Shown piece by piece: positions 1 through 8,568 of a DNA stretch of 64,000 bases. Both the position numbers and the translations under genes were made by a program. Source of the stretch: Nocardiopsis sp. ATB16-24. GTDB taxonomy: Bacteria; Actinomycetota; Actinomycetes; Streptosporangiales; Streptosporangiaceae. The notes beneath the pieces were generated by a model. It did no database searches. It was not told the DNA's origin and worked only from the letters and a program-made list of their open reading frames with translations. The stretch lies in NCBI RefSeq assembly GCF_030271535.1, contig NZ_JASCXJ010000014.1:62001-126000 (forward strand). Direction: 5' to 3'. Each line of letters opens with the position of its first letter. Within the stretch, counting starts at the first letter, position 1.

Positions 1-825
1 GCCGGGCTGGAAGCATGGCTGGGCACCCGCGTCCAGGTCAACGCCTACGCCTCCTGGACCGCGAAGGAGGGCTTCGGTGTCCACTGGGACGACCACGACG
101 TCATCGTCCTGCAGGTCTCAGGCCGCAAGCGCTGGCGGATCTACGGCACCACCCGTCAGGCACCGCTGTACTCCGACGTGGAGGTGGACAACGACGCTCC
201 CACCGAGCCCATCGACGAGTTCACGATGGAGCCCGGCGATGTGCTTCATGTTCCCCGGGGATGCTGGCACGCCGCGTCGGCTTCGGAGGGAGAGCCCAGT
301 CTGCACCTGACCTGCGGGCTCAACACGACCACGGGCGCGGACTTTCTCCACTGGCTCGGCGGACTGATGCGCGAACACGTCGAGGTTCGCAGCGACGTCC
401 CCAGGAACAGGGCCGATCAGACGGAGTGGACCTATCGCCTGGCGGAGTTGATCACTCAGCGGCTCCAGTCGCCTGGGGTGGTCGAAGAGTACTGGGACCA
501 TCTGAACCAGACGGCCCCGGCGAGAATGGCGTTCAGTCTGCCGGTCGCCGTGACCGGGACGCTGTCGATGTCTTCCCGGGTGCGGCTGGCATCCCGCAGG
601 GGTTCCGTGAATGAAGAGAACGGCCAGGTGGTTCTCTCCGCTCAGGGACGCCGTTGGCGCCTGGCACCGGTAGCCGCACCGGTACTCCACCGCCTCGCCG
701 ACCACGGACCGGTCACCGTCAAGGAGTTGCACCGGATCGCCTCGGAGATCTCCGAAGACGCCCTGATATCCCTGCTACGGCGACTGATGGACGACGGCGC
801 CCTGGTTTGGGAGGGCGAAGAGTGA
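1..825 (+). CDS. JmjC-type cupin oxygenase, 5'-truncated by window edge
   Basis: The reading frame is open from base 1, so the N terminus lies outside the window. About 275 residues are visible. The motif HWDDHD near residue 28 supplies the HxD iron ligands, and GCWHAA near residue 90 the second histidine, as in JmjC/cupin-fold Fe(II)/2-oxoglutarate oxygenases of the ribosomal-oxygenase/RiPP-associated type. The sequence following the core, ending in an EISEDALISLLRRL segment, looks like the winged-helix C-terminal domain of these proteins. The stop overlaps the GTG start of the aldo/keto reductase (GTGA), so the two are probably translated from one mRNA. The substrate is unknown; a peptide or ribosomal protein hydroxylase is the family expectation. 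Confidence 0.85.
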   Translation, partial: AGLEAWLGTRVQVNAYASWTAKEGFGVHWDDHDVIVLQVSGRKRWRIYGTTRQAPLYSDVEVDNDAPTEPIDEFTMEPGDVLHVPRGCWHAASASEGEPSLHLTCGLNTTTGADFLHWLGGLMREHVEVRSDVPRNRADQTEWTYRLAELITQRLQSPGVVEEYWDHLNQTAPARMAFSLPVAVTGTLSMSSRVRLASRRGSVNEENGQVVLSAQGRRWRLAPVAAPVLHRLADHGPVTVKELHRIASEISEDALISLLRRLMDDGALVWEGEE

Positions 826-1733
826 CCCTTCTCGGACTGGGCACCTACCGCAGCCGCGACGCCGCCCGCTCGGTGCGCATCGCGGCTGCGGCAGGCTGCC
901 CGCTCATCGACACTGCCCCCGTCTACGGGCACGGCACCCACCAGAGCGCCATCGCCTCCACCCTGCAAGCCAACCCAGAGATACGAATCGCCTCGAAGGT
1001 CGGGCACATGACCCCCGGTCAGGCCGAGATCGCCGTGTCCCATGGAGCACTCTCGGCGGAGGAAGCGCGCGGTCTGCACAGTATCGCCGCCGACTACGTC
1101 CGCCATCAGATCGCGATGAACCGGCTGGAACTGGGCCGGTCACGCCTGGACCTGGTGTACCTGCACAACCCCGACCATCACCACGACGGCGACCGCGCTG
1201 GGCTGCACGATCGCATCCGGGCCGGGTTCGCCGTCCTGGAGGAAGCCCGCGCCGACGGCCTGATCACGGGGTACGGGGTCGCCACCTGGTCCGGATTCAC
1301 GCAGGCGTTCAGTGTGACCGGCCTTCTCCGACTGGCACGTGAAGCCTCAGGAAGCCTCGAGACCGGCCTGTCCGCCATCCAACTGCCCGTATCACTGGTC
1401 AACATCGACCCGATCAAGGACGCCTTGACCAGAAGAGGACCCCTCGCCGAGGCACACGAGGCAGGATGGGAAGTATGGGCCTCCGCCCCACTCCACGGAG
1501 GCAAGCTCGTCCACCTGGTGAACGAACGCCTCGCCCACCACATCAGCGAGGGAGCCTCACCTGCTGAGGCAGCCCTCATGGTGACCGCCTCAGCGCCCGG
1601 TCTGACCGGGATGCTGCTCAGCGCCTCGAGTGCAGGGCACTGGTCGAACGCGGCCTCGGTGGCGGGTCGCCCACCGTTGCCCGAGAACCGACTCAAGGAC
1701 ATCTGTGACCTCCTCTCAGGAGAAAAAGCCTGA
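822..1733 (+). CDS. Aldo/keto reductase
   Basis: Starts at GTG 822, overlapping the previous stop by four bases; 303 residues. The frame is open further upstream, but that part lies inside the JmjC gene. The aldo/keto reductase tetrad is visible: Asp and Tyr in DTAPVYGHG, Lys in RIASKVGH, His in LVYLHNPD. The fold would be a TIM barrel using NAD(P)H. A segment around ASAPLHGGKL corresponds to the usual cofactor-binding end of the barrel. Its position between an oxygenase and a kinase-like gene, with overlaps on both sides, suggests a small tailoring or regulatory operon. The substrate cannot be read from sequence. Confidence 0.9.
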   Translation: MTLLGLGTYRSRDAARSVRIAAAAGCPLIDTAPVYGHGTHQSAIASTLQANPEIRIASKVGHMTPGQAEIAVSHGALSAEEARGLHSIAADYVRHQIAMNRLELGRSRLDLVYLHNPDHHHDGDRAGLHDRIRAGFAVLEEARADGLITGYGVATWSGFTQAFSVTGLLRLAREASGSLETGLSAIQLPVSLVNIDPIKDALTRRGPLAEAHEAGWEVWASAPLHGGKLVHLVNERLAHHISEGASPAEAALMVTASAPGLTGMLLSASSAGHWSNAASVAGRPPLPENRLKDICDLLSGEKA

Positions 1734-2556
1734 TCTGGAACAGGCGTGGCAGCACGCGGTCGCGGCCTTAGACCTGGTCGCACCGCCTGGCGTGACGCTG
1801 CACCGCGGTGTGGGCGGCCGGACTCTGAGCGGGCCGGTCGCCACCGTTGAGGGCTTTTTGTGCTGGCTCCGCGTCATGTCCGCCCCCACGCCCGGAGGGA
1901 AGGTATGGGAAGGGGCCGGGCTCGCCGCCGAGCTGATCGGCGACGGTGTTCCTCGGCCGTGCCTGCTCAGCGAATACACCTGGGGGGAGGGACCGGTCTT
2001 CCAAGCACTACTGTGGGAGCGGCTATCGGGGACAGTTGTGTCGGCGACCCCGGATCTCACCGTTCCTGTGAAGGTCGAACCCGGTTGGTGGGGCGGTCTA
2101 CGCCAAGCTCTGGATGCTCTCCACGAGGTTCCCACGCCCGAGGGACGCCAGGTGTTCAGCCAGGCGTTCGTCCACCGCATTCCCGACCACATCCCCGAAA
2201 CTGCTGAGACCGGGATCGACACGACCGTACGTAAATGGGTGACCGCTCACGGCGACCTGCACTGGGCCAACCTCACCGACAACCCGCTGAGCATCATCGA
2301 CTGGGAGGGGTGGGGTGCCGCGCCGGCCGGGTACGACGCCGCTGTCCTGCACGCCTACGCCCTGCCCGTTGCGGAGATCGCGGCGAAGGTCCGCCAGGTC
2401 TTCGCCGACGTACTCGACACCGACGACGGACATCTGGCACACCTGATCATCTGCGCCGAGATCATCCAAGCGAGTGAACGGGACGAACTCCACGCCCGGC
2501 TGGCCCCCTACGTAAAGCGGTTCGTGTCCGAACTGCTGACTTCAACGTCGCCGTAG
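1705..2556 (+). CDS. Aminoglycoside phosphotransferase-fold (APH) kinase-like protein
   Basis: The likely start is GTG 1705, which overlaps the end of the reductase by 29 bases; 283 residues. The catalytic loop HGDLHWANL and the following metal-binding IDWEGW are the classic APH/choline-kinase signature, so ATP-dependent phosphorylation of a small hydroxylated molecule is expected. Third gene of the JmjC-reductase-kinase operon. Despite the family name there is no specific reason to call it an antibiotic resistance gene; proteins of this kind are common in actinomycete secondary metabolism and nucleoside handling. Genuine and intact by motif content. Confidence 0.88.
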   Translation: MTSSQEKKPDLEQAWQHAVAALDLVAPPGVTLHRGVGGRTLSGPVATVEGFLCWLRVMSAPTPGGKVWEGAGLAAELIGDGVPRPCLLSEYTWGEGPVFQALLWERLSGTVVSATPDLTVPVKVEPGWWGGLRQALDALHEVPTPEGRQVFSQAFVHRIPDHIPETAETGIDTTVRKWVTAHGDLHWANLTDNPLSIIDWEGWGAAPAGYDAAVLHAYALPVAEIAAKVRQVFADVLDTDDGHLAHLIICAEIIQASERDELHARLAPYVKRFVSELLTSTSP

Positions 2557-3190
2557 CCGCAGGACACGGGACTGCGCTTGATGAGCTGAACCGGCGCCGT
2601 GTCCCATACCCAGGGCACCGGACCAGGACCCGAACGGGTTCCCTGCGGGTGGCCGTAGGTCCTGAGCCGCGCCGAGCTCGGCCAGGTGTTGGCGGGAGGT
2701 CACCACAGCGCCTGGCTCGTGAGAGCCGTCCGGCCAGGGCGATAGATCTGCACGGCCCCTGTGGGCATGGACGGGCCCCGGCCTGGGGGTTGTTCGTGCC
2801 CACGGGCATCGCAGGCGTGACGGGGTGGCTGGTTGCCGAGCGGAGCGCCGTCGCTCGGATTCTTTTTCGGGTTCTATGACTTTTCTGAACCTGGTGGGTT
2901 GAAACTTCTCGCAAGTATAGGGAAACATCAAAACCGCTGTTCAGTCCGGGTGAACGCGACCATTCACGTCTGGCGGATTTACTCGCATGCTTGAAGTGGG
3001 ATCATTTGTCATTTCTGTGTTTCCCCTGAGAAACACGCGCCTGCCTTGCCTCTGGCGGACGTAGGCGCCAGCTGACAGGGCTGGCCGCGCCGTGCCGAGC
3101 GGGGTGAGGAAGCGCAGCTCTAAAGGCGGGGCGACCTTCGGAGCCATTGACATCCGGCCGGTTCTGAACACGAGCTCGTGATCTATCGAG
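2557..3190. other. Intergenic stretch without a supported gene
   Basis: About 630 bases after the kinase gene with no ORF of convincing coding character on either strand. From about 2894 the sequence matches the region starting at 38392, including a shared GTTGAAA and GGGAAACATC-like segment, so the right part belongs to the duplicated module and probably holds the promoter of the 3278 gene. No certain -10/-35 assignment is possible. Confidence 0.5.
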
Positions 3191-3200
3191 AAGACCGGAA

Positions 3201-3277
3201 GAGAAAGCGCCTCGGGTGGTGAGCCACCACCGGCCCGAGGCGTGATCCCCCACCTGGAATCAGCAGGAGGAAGATCT
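3201..3277 (+). promoter_or_regulatory. Structured 5' leader hairpin, copy 1
   Basis: A 9-bp perfect stem, CGCCTCGGG (3208-3216) with CCCGAGGCG (3234-3242), encloses an inner GGTG/CACC pairing. It ends about 20 bases before a good Shine-Dalgarno (AGGAGGAAG) for the ATG at 3278. The paralogous leader at 38600-38678 keeps the pairing with different bases. A translation or transcription attenuator, or a protein-binding RNA, is possible; there is no T-run after the stem. Confidence 0.55.
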
Positions 3278-3829
3278 ATGAGTCATGCTACGGGTCGGCA
3301 CCGCAGGCGCCGACAGGGATGGGCCAGCCGTGCGCGGTAGGCTGTGCGTACGGTACTCGCCACGATCATCGGAGCAGGGCCCGCACCACCACCTCCGCAC
3401 CCAGCGCCGCTCAACGGACAGGCGGTCTCGCCGTCACGGCGGGAACCCGTGAATTCACTGACCAAGCGTCCGGCTCCTGGGCCGGAATGGGTGAGGCGTT
3501 ATGACGAGGCGCGGCGCTCCCACACGGATCGAGCGTGGCCCTTGTTTACAGAGGGCAGTGAAAGGGACACATCAGATGCCCCGGCCCAGCTGTCAGGGTC
3601 CGGTTGGTGTGTGGACGAAGACAGGGTGCGGACGGTGCGCCCGTACCTGGTCGCCCATGAACAACGCCAGCGGGACGGGCGGCGACGAGAAGCACCACCA
3701 ACCTCTTGCCAAGGCAGGCCCGCGCCGGATGTCCCCGCTGAAGCGGCCGATGCGAACTTTCCTGGTGAGTGGGACGAGTTGGCCGGACTGATCCGCCAGT
3801 GGGGCGCGCAACGAGCTCCTGCGCTCTGA
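3278..3829 (+). pseudogene. Small RPYLxxHE-type hypothetical protein, interrupted by amber codon
   Basis: Paralogue of the 38679 gene. The ATG at 3278 has a strong ribosome site and encodes MSHATGRHRRRRQGW, matching MEKHSGRHRKRRQSW of the other copy. An in-frame TAG follows at 3338-3340, then the same frame continues to 3829 with the conserved part GWCVDEDRVRTVRPYLVAHE. The body could be expressed only by re-initiation, for example at GTG 3344, which lacks a good ribosome site. The family is a small basic-to-proline-rich actinomycete protein of unknown function. Most likely a nonsense-disrupted copy. Confidence 0.6.
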
Positions 3830-3846
3830 ACCCGAGTAACGTCTGC

Positions 3847-3876
3847 GGGGCTGTCCTCATACAGGGACAGCCCCTT
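3847..3876 (+). terminator. Hairpin terminator after the small-protein gene
   Basis: GGGGCTGTC (3847-3855) pairs perfectly with GACAGCCCC (3866-3874), loop of ten bases. It lies 18 bases after the stop at 3829. There is only a short T content after the stem, as is common in high-GC actinomycetes. Confidence 0.6.
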
Positions 3877-4252
3877 CGGTCTCGTTGTACGCCGCATCGG
3901 TAGTGCGGGCCCGTGTCCTCTCTTGCGGCGAGCAAATGGTGGCCATGGGCCGAACGAGGGCCTGTGACTCCGCCTGTGACTGGGCCTTTTGGGGGCCTGT
4001 GACTCCGCCGGTCGGTGGGCCGCTTTGAACGGCCCATCCTGTGGGCGTTATCTGTGCAGGTGGGAGCCGCTTCGGGTGGGCCGATGAGGGCCCAGACTTA
4101 TACCCAGAGGTAGTCCTGTTCACGTAGGCGGGCGGTCCCGCTCTGGCAAGCTTAGGCGGGGCTGCCACGGCAGCCCGTTGGCCCACATGGCCACCACCTT
4201 CTGAACACCAGGAGAGGCTTCTCATAAGGTAGCCCCTCGTGGTCTGTAAGAG

Positions 4253-4918
4253 TCAGGACATCGGAAAAAGAACGGCTACGGGGAGATCACCAGCTTCGAC
4301 CGTGGCCTGGTTGATGGACAGTTCGCAGTAGTTCCCGACTGCGGAGAACACCGCTGGCAGGAGTTCTTTCTGATGCTTTTCCCAGTACAGTTCCACCTCC
4401 TCCTCTGTCGTGTCCAGTACTGAGGGGTAGACCGCCCCGGCTTCTTGTAGCGCGACATCGAGTGCTGATCCGCAGCCGGTGTCCTGTCCGTACTCCACGC
4501 TGACGATGTGACCTTCGAGAGTGGCGTGTGAGATGTAAGGGGGTGGGTCGTCCATATTTCTGCTTACGCAGATGGTTTCCACCCCGGCCAGCTCGGTCAT
4601 CGGTGGGCCGCCGTGACGGTGCAGGTGCCAGGTGGCCATTCCCCAGTCCTCCAGCGCATATACCCAGTTCCCGCAGGTACCGTACATGGCGTACCTGACG
4701 TCCCAAGGTTTCACCCCTTCGGAGAAAGCCACTGATCGCCAATCCTTGTACAGATAGCCCTCGTCAAGCTGTAGGGGCTCTGCCCCGAGACAGGTAAGGA
4801 AGTCCGCTGTGTCGATGTCCCGGGCCGTCGTGAGGGAGATACCGCCGAACATCCCGAGGATGCTCGGATTCGGGTTCTGATCGCTGTATTCGCCGATCCA
4901 TCGGATTTTATCGCTCAT
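4253..4918 (-). CDS. DUF6461-like cytosolic protein, copy A
   Basis: 221 residues, no signal peptide or membrane segment. The pattern GGISLTTARDIDTADFLTCLGA followed by YAMYGTCGNWVYALEDWG resembles DUF6461 proteins, which are abundant and multicopy in actinomycetes and have no known biochemical role. Four copies exist in this window, two here and two at 39692 and 40593, sharing the C-terminal ELLPAVFSAVG segment. The region before the ATG is conserved among copies (CTACCGTGGCCGT) and has no clear Shine-Dalgarno, which suggests weak or leaderless initiation. An orphan immunity role is conceivable but not shown. Confidence 0.75.
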   Translation of the reverse strand: MSDKIRWIGEYSDQNPNPSILGMFGGISLTTARDIDTADFLTCLGAEPLQLDEGYLYKDWRSVAFSEGVKPWDVRYAMYGTCGNWVYALEDWGMATWHLHRHGGPPMTELAGVETICVSRNMDDPPPYISHATLEGHIVSVEYGQDTGCGSALDVALQEAGAVYPSVLDTTEEEVELYWEKHQKELLPAVFSAVGNYCELSINQATVEAGDLPVAVLFPMS

Positions 4919-5163
4919 ACGGCCACGGTAGTCGGCAGTGGACTTGGAGTCTCACCGTATCCGGTGTTCTCGGCTGCTTGGTTGACCGCTCCGGAGTGTT
5001 TGACCTGCTGATTGCGGCTTTTCCCTGGGGTACCAGAACTGGCGTTTCGCGCACTTCAGAGGTTGGAGCACGCTCTTCGGAGGCTGACCTGGGTACAACT
5101 ACTTGAGAATCTTTTTGTTTTGAGCCTGGTACATACCAAAGTCCTCTCCCAGTCTTGCAGAGG

Positions 5164-5830
5164 TCAGGACAGCGGGAAGAGAACAGCCAGGGGAAGGTCA
5201 CCGGCTTCGACCGCGGCCTGGCCGATGGACAACCCGCAGTAGTCCCCGACCGCGGAGAACACGGCTGGCGGGAGTTCTTCCATATGTTGCTCCCAGTACA
5301 GTTCCAGCTCGTCCTCTGATGTGTCCCGCACGGACGGAAAGACCGCCCCGGCCGCGTGCAGCGCGACATCGAGCGCTGATCCGGATCCCGTGTCCTCTCC
5401 GAACTCCACACTGACAATGCGGCCTTCAAGGGTGGTGTGCGCGATATGGGGGGGGTGGATCGTCTTGGTTTTTACTCAAGCAGACTGTTTCCACCCCGGC
5501 CAGTGCCGTCATTGGCGGGCCGCCGTGACGGTACAAATACCAGGTCGCCCTGCCCCAGTCTTCCAGTACGTACACCCAGTCCCCGCAGGTGCCGTACATG
5601 GCATATCTGACGTCCCCAGGTTTCACCCCATTGGGAAGGGCCACCGATCGCCGGTCCTTGTACAGATGGCCTTCGTCGAGCTGGAGCGGCTCTGCACCGA
5701 GACAGGTAAGGAAGTCCTCTGTGTCGATGTCCCGGGCCGTGGTGAGGGAGATACCGCCGAGCATTCCGGGGATGCGGTTGTTCGGTCTTTGGTAGATGTG
5801 CTCGCCGATCCATCGGATTCCATCGCTCAT
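5164..5830 (-). pseudogene. DUF6461-like protein, copy B, frameshifted in a C8 tract
   Basis: The N-terminal 130 residues (from 5830) match the intact copies up to the DDPPP segment, then the frame runs off into a stop at 5426. The rest of the protein continues in another frame from about 5447 down to 5164 (GSALDVALHAAGAVFPSV). The break coincides with eight consecutive G on the plus strand at 5448-5455. Removing one base restores one continuous 221-residue frame. It may be a true pseudogene, a phase-variable tract or a sequencing error. Confidence 0.7.
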
Positions 5831-5985
5831 ACGGCCACGGTAGTAGGTAGCGGACTTGGCGCGTCACCGTATCCGGTGTTCTCGGCTCTTGGACCGACCA
5901 GGGCAGGACGTGTGACCTGCTGATCGTGATCTTTCCTGGGACTGAGACGGCTTCTGTTCTGCGTAATTCGCAAGGCATAGAGTGT

Positions 5986-6409
5986 GGCACCTGGGCTCTG
6001 GCCTGCGCAGATATGGGTGTGACTGTTCAATGGTCGTTTCTGTGGGCGGTGGGGTTCTGGCTGGTCAGCGGGGTGTGGTTGAAGGTCGATGGCCCGTTCA
6101 GGGCGGGGAGGCCGAGTTGGGTGAGCAGGTCGGCCTGTGGCTTGGACAGACAGGTGACCGGGCAGGATGTTGCGGCGGATCCGGTGAAGGTCTTGGTGCG
6201 CAGATACGGGAGTTCGCGGCGGGTCTGGGATCAGGTGGTCCTGGCCTCGAGACCGATTCGCGGTACCGGCGGCATGTCCTGGTTCGTTCCTTGCGCCGCT
6301 CATGGCATCTGACTGTGGCGCGCGAACTCCTGCGGGGTGAAAAGTTTCGCTGAACCGGCCGTATGCGGCTGTGGGGCGACAAGGCGCTTCACAGGGTTCG
6401 GGTGCCCGT
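5986..6409. other. Intergenic stretch, no supported gene
   Basis: Between the end of the duplicated module and the att1 arm. Open frames exist in several phases but none has recognisable family motifs, a ribosome site or a coherent length. It may hold decayed transposon or integrase sequence; I could not identify it. Confidence 0.4.
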
Positions 6410-6880
6410 GCGAGGCGGTGCCGGGGCGGCTGTGGGGCGCTGGCGGGCGGACACGCGGTCCCCCGACACGAAACCGCCAGGGTCACGAAACGGCAAAATG
6501 CTCCGCGAGGTGCTCCTCCGCCTGTACTGGACCTTGCACTGCGGAGCACACACGGAGCATTTCAGGCCTCGATCCGGGCCGAGCGCCTCGTCTGTTCGAC
6601 TCGCGCACCCCGTCTGACCTGGGGTTTTGTGGCGCACCCGGCAGGATTCGAACCTGCGACCGTCGGATGAGAAGTCCGGCGCTTTGCTACCTCTTGGGGT
6701 TGTTCTGTGCCGTTGCGTGCCACCCCATCCGATCAGCCGTGCCGTCTGGGGCCGTGTGATGCCGTCTGGTGTCGTGCCAGTACGGAACTGCGGAGCATGA
6801 ACGGAGCACACACCGGCCCCTGGCGGCGTCCGATGGCACCTCGCGAGGTCCCCACGAGCAGGGAGCCACCTTCCGTCACC
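6410..6880 (-). other. att1: tRNA-Arg(UCU) 3' fragment with integrase arm repeats on both sides
   Basis: Core at 6630-6683 on the minus strand: part of the anticodon arm (loop CTTCTCA, anticodon UCU), T arm GCAGGTTCGAATCCTGC, the acceptor 3' strand and encoded CCA. The matching 5' acceptor strand GCACCCG is absent, so it is not a functional tRNA. Left arm: TGCTCC repeats at about 6499-6521 and GGAGCA repeats at 6541-6559. Right arm: GGAGCA repeats at about 6790-6808. Arms on both sides are the layout of an attP or of a junction between tandem elements. Near-identical sites lie at 27530 and 44190. Confidence 0.8.
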
Positions 6881-6894
6881 CGGGGGAAGGGCGC

Positions 6895-7194
6895 CTACTT
6901 CTTCGGTGTGTCCGTTGACCGGTACTGGGTGTGGGTCCACACCCCCACCAACAGGGCCGCCCCGACCGCGATCAACGCGACCGCCCACGACCCCACCGGC
7001 GCCATGGACGTCTCACACCCACCGACCACCATGCTGGGCGGCGCCTCTCCGTAGGCGAACCATCCGAAGGCTGCCTCGCCTCTGGACGGGGCCCACCAGC
7101 CCGCTCCGCATGGCCCGGCGGGGACCAGCCCGAGGGCCCCGCCACCGGTGATCAAAGCGGTGGCCACCGTGCGGATGATCTGAACAGGGGACAC
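6895..7194 (-). CDS. Small two-helix membrane protein, hypothetical
   Basis: GTG start at 7194 preceded by GAGGAGAG; 99 residues. Two hydrophobic stretches, roughly residues 10-30 and 65-88, separated by a tryptophan- and glycine-rich loop with two cysteines (residues about 29 and 60), then a basic tail ending TPKK. No family recognised. First gene right of att1, so probably element cargo. It is transcribed away from the S1 gene. Confidence 0.55.
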   Translation of the reverse strand: MSPVQIIRTVATALITGGGALGLVPAGPCGAGWWAPSRGEAAFGWFAYGEAPPSMVVGGCETSMAPVGSWAVALIAVGAALLVGVWTHTQYRSTDTPKK

Positions 7195-7348
7195 GGATCT
7201 CTCCTCGATGCAGGGTTTTCCACGTGGGGCGCCCTGCGCACCCTACTGTTTGCCGCCACATACGTGGGTCTCAGATCCGGTGACCCTGACTGCGGTGCCA
7301 AGCGCATCGGCAGGCCCGTTCGGGTTCCTTCTGACAGGCCGGATCGCC

Positions 7349-8024
7349 ATGAACGAGACATCGGATGAGCAGAATGCTCAAGCTTTTTTGGCAACGGTGC
7401 GTCTTGGCGAGCATTGCAGCGGGACCGTCACCAAGGTGACCCGCGACGGCGACGTGATGGTGGCCCTGGGCGGCTTTCCTGGACGACCGCTGGGGGTGGT
7501 CGGACCGTTGGACGTCTCCTGGACCCGGTTTCCGGCCGCGACCAGGGAAGTGGAGGTCGGACAGCGTGTCACGGCGGAGGTGATCGCCGTCGACCGGGAC
7601 ACGGGTCGGGTTCATCTCCTACGCCGCGTTGTCCTGGCACCGCTTCGACAAGGCTTCGGACATCGTTCAGATCGGGCAGCGTGTCTCGTGCGAGTTCCTC
7701 GGTTTCCACACATCGAACGGAGAGGCCCGGTTATCGCTGAAAGCGATGCAGCCTGACCCGTTCACGGTGTTCGCCGACAGTGTGCGAGAGGGGCAGGTGT
7801 TGTGTGGGCGCGTCACCAAGCTCGTGCCGTTCGGTGCCTTCGTTGAGCTGGCCGATGGTGTTGAGGGTTTGGTGCATCTGCGAGATCTGACGGAAGTGCC
7901 GGTGGAAACTCCGGAGGAGGGGGTCAGGGTGGGTGGGGAGCTCTTGGTGGTCGTCCTCGAAGTGGATCGAGAACATCGCAGGCTGGCTCTTGCCCGGCAC
8001 CAGGTTCTGTCTGACTTCTGGTGA
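7349..8024 (+). pseudogene. S1-domain RNA-binding protein, frameshifted
   Basis: From ATG 7349 the frame shows an S1-like segment (CSGTVTKVTRDGDVMVALGG) and a following EVGQRVTAEVIAVDRDTGRVHL. The continuation ALSWHRFDKASDIVQIGQRV and a second complete S1 domain (LCGRVTKLVPFGAFVELADG) lie in another frame ending at 8024. The break is near 7613-7625, in GTTCATCTCCTACGCC; a one-base change rejoins the frames. Intact relatives are small ribosomal-protein-S1-like regulators with two or three OB folds, acting in the cytoplasm on RNA. Either a recent pseudogene or a base-call error. Confidence 0.65.
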
Positions 8025-8568
8025 CCTTGGTGCTCTGTGGGCAGGAGAGGCTCTGGATACTGACGGGATCGCCTCCCACCACTTCTATGAGTCGGACAGT
8101 AACCACCAGCGCTTCCCCAGGAGCACGCTGGCGGCGCAGCCGGGAGCTGTACCAGCCTCGTTCTGGCAACGCACACCTACGCGAGCGCGCTGCCGGATAC
8201 GGCAGGGAGAGCAGGCAAGCGAACCGTGTGGCCCGTGCTGGACGATCTGATTCGGGTTAAGGGAGGAAGCATCGGGAACTGGGGTTTTGCGTCCTACCCA
8301 GCATGGATCCGCCTCTGTTGTCAATGAATCCGAAGTTAAACATGAGCTGCGTGTCCGCATGTGGCCAAAGTGAGGCCAGGCTCCCCTTCTAGGACCATAA
8401 GTGCACGTTATTCACCCATGGGGGATTTTTTGTGGCGTGTGTCACCTATGGTGCTTTTTCTTGCGGCCGGCTAACTTCTTCCCTCGTCCCAGGACAACCA
8501 CCACCCGTGCCCCGACGGCACGGAACCCCGCTAGGTGATCCCCCGCCCTGGGTTAGAGAGCGCTCGCC
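8025..8568 (+). other. Intergenic region, presumed promoter of the LamG/RHS operon
   Basis: 540 bases without a credible gene. The part around 8300-8430 is less GC-rich (for example the segment near TTGTCAATGAATCCGAAG) than its surroundings, as promoter regions here tend to be. No specific promoter boxes can be assigned with confidence. Confidence 0.4.

Larger units (their letters stand above)
2894..5985 (+). repeat. Duplicated 3.1-kb module, copy 1
   Basis: Direct counterpart of 38392-41408. Shared parts in order: a promoter-proximal segment, a structured leader, a small-protein gene, a GC-rich spacer with CCTGTGACTCCGCC-type repeats (3959-4015), two DUF6461-like genes in tandem on the minus strand, and a terminal stretch ending around GCGTAATTCGCAAGGCATAGAG. 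The match ends at 41408 in the second copy exactly where an IS end begins. This copy is the more decayed: a stop codon in the small gene and a frameshift in one DUF6461-like gene. Confidence 0.8.

Noticed and set aside
1705-2556. Antibiotic resistance gene (APH)
   Set aside because: Only the general kinase fold is supported; nothing indicates an aminoglycoside substrate.
3338-3340. Stop-codon recoding (amber suppression) in the small gene
   Set aside because: No recoding signal is seen and the paralogue has a sense codon; simple nonsense mutation is more economical.
6499-6559. CRISPR-like array from TGCTCC/GGAGCA repeats
   Set aside because: Repeats are 6-7 bases, irregularly spaced and in both orientations around an att core; they fit integrase arm sites.
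6630-6683. tRNA gene call at the three att cores
   Set aside because: The 3' half with T arm, acceptor strand and CCA is present, but the 5' acceptor strand GCACCCG and D arm are missing at all three sites, so none can fold as a tRNA.
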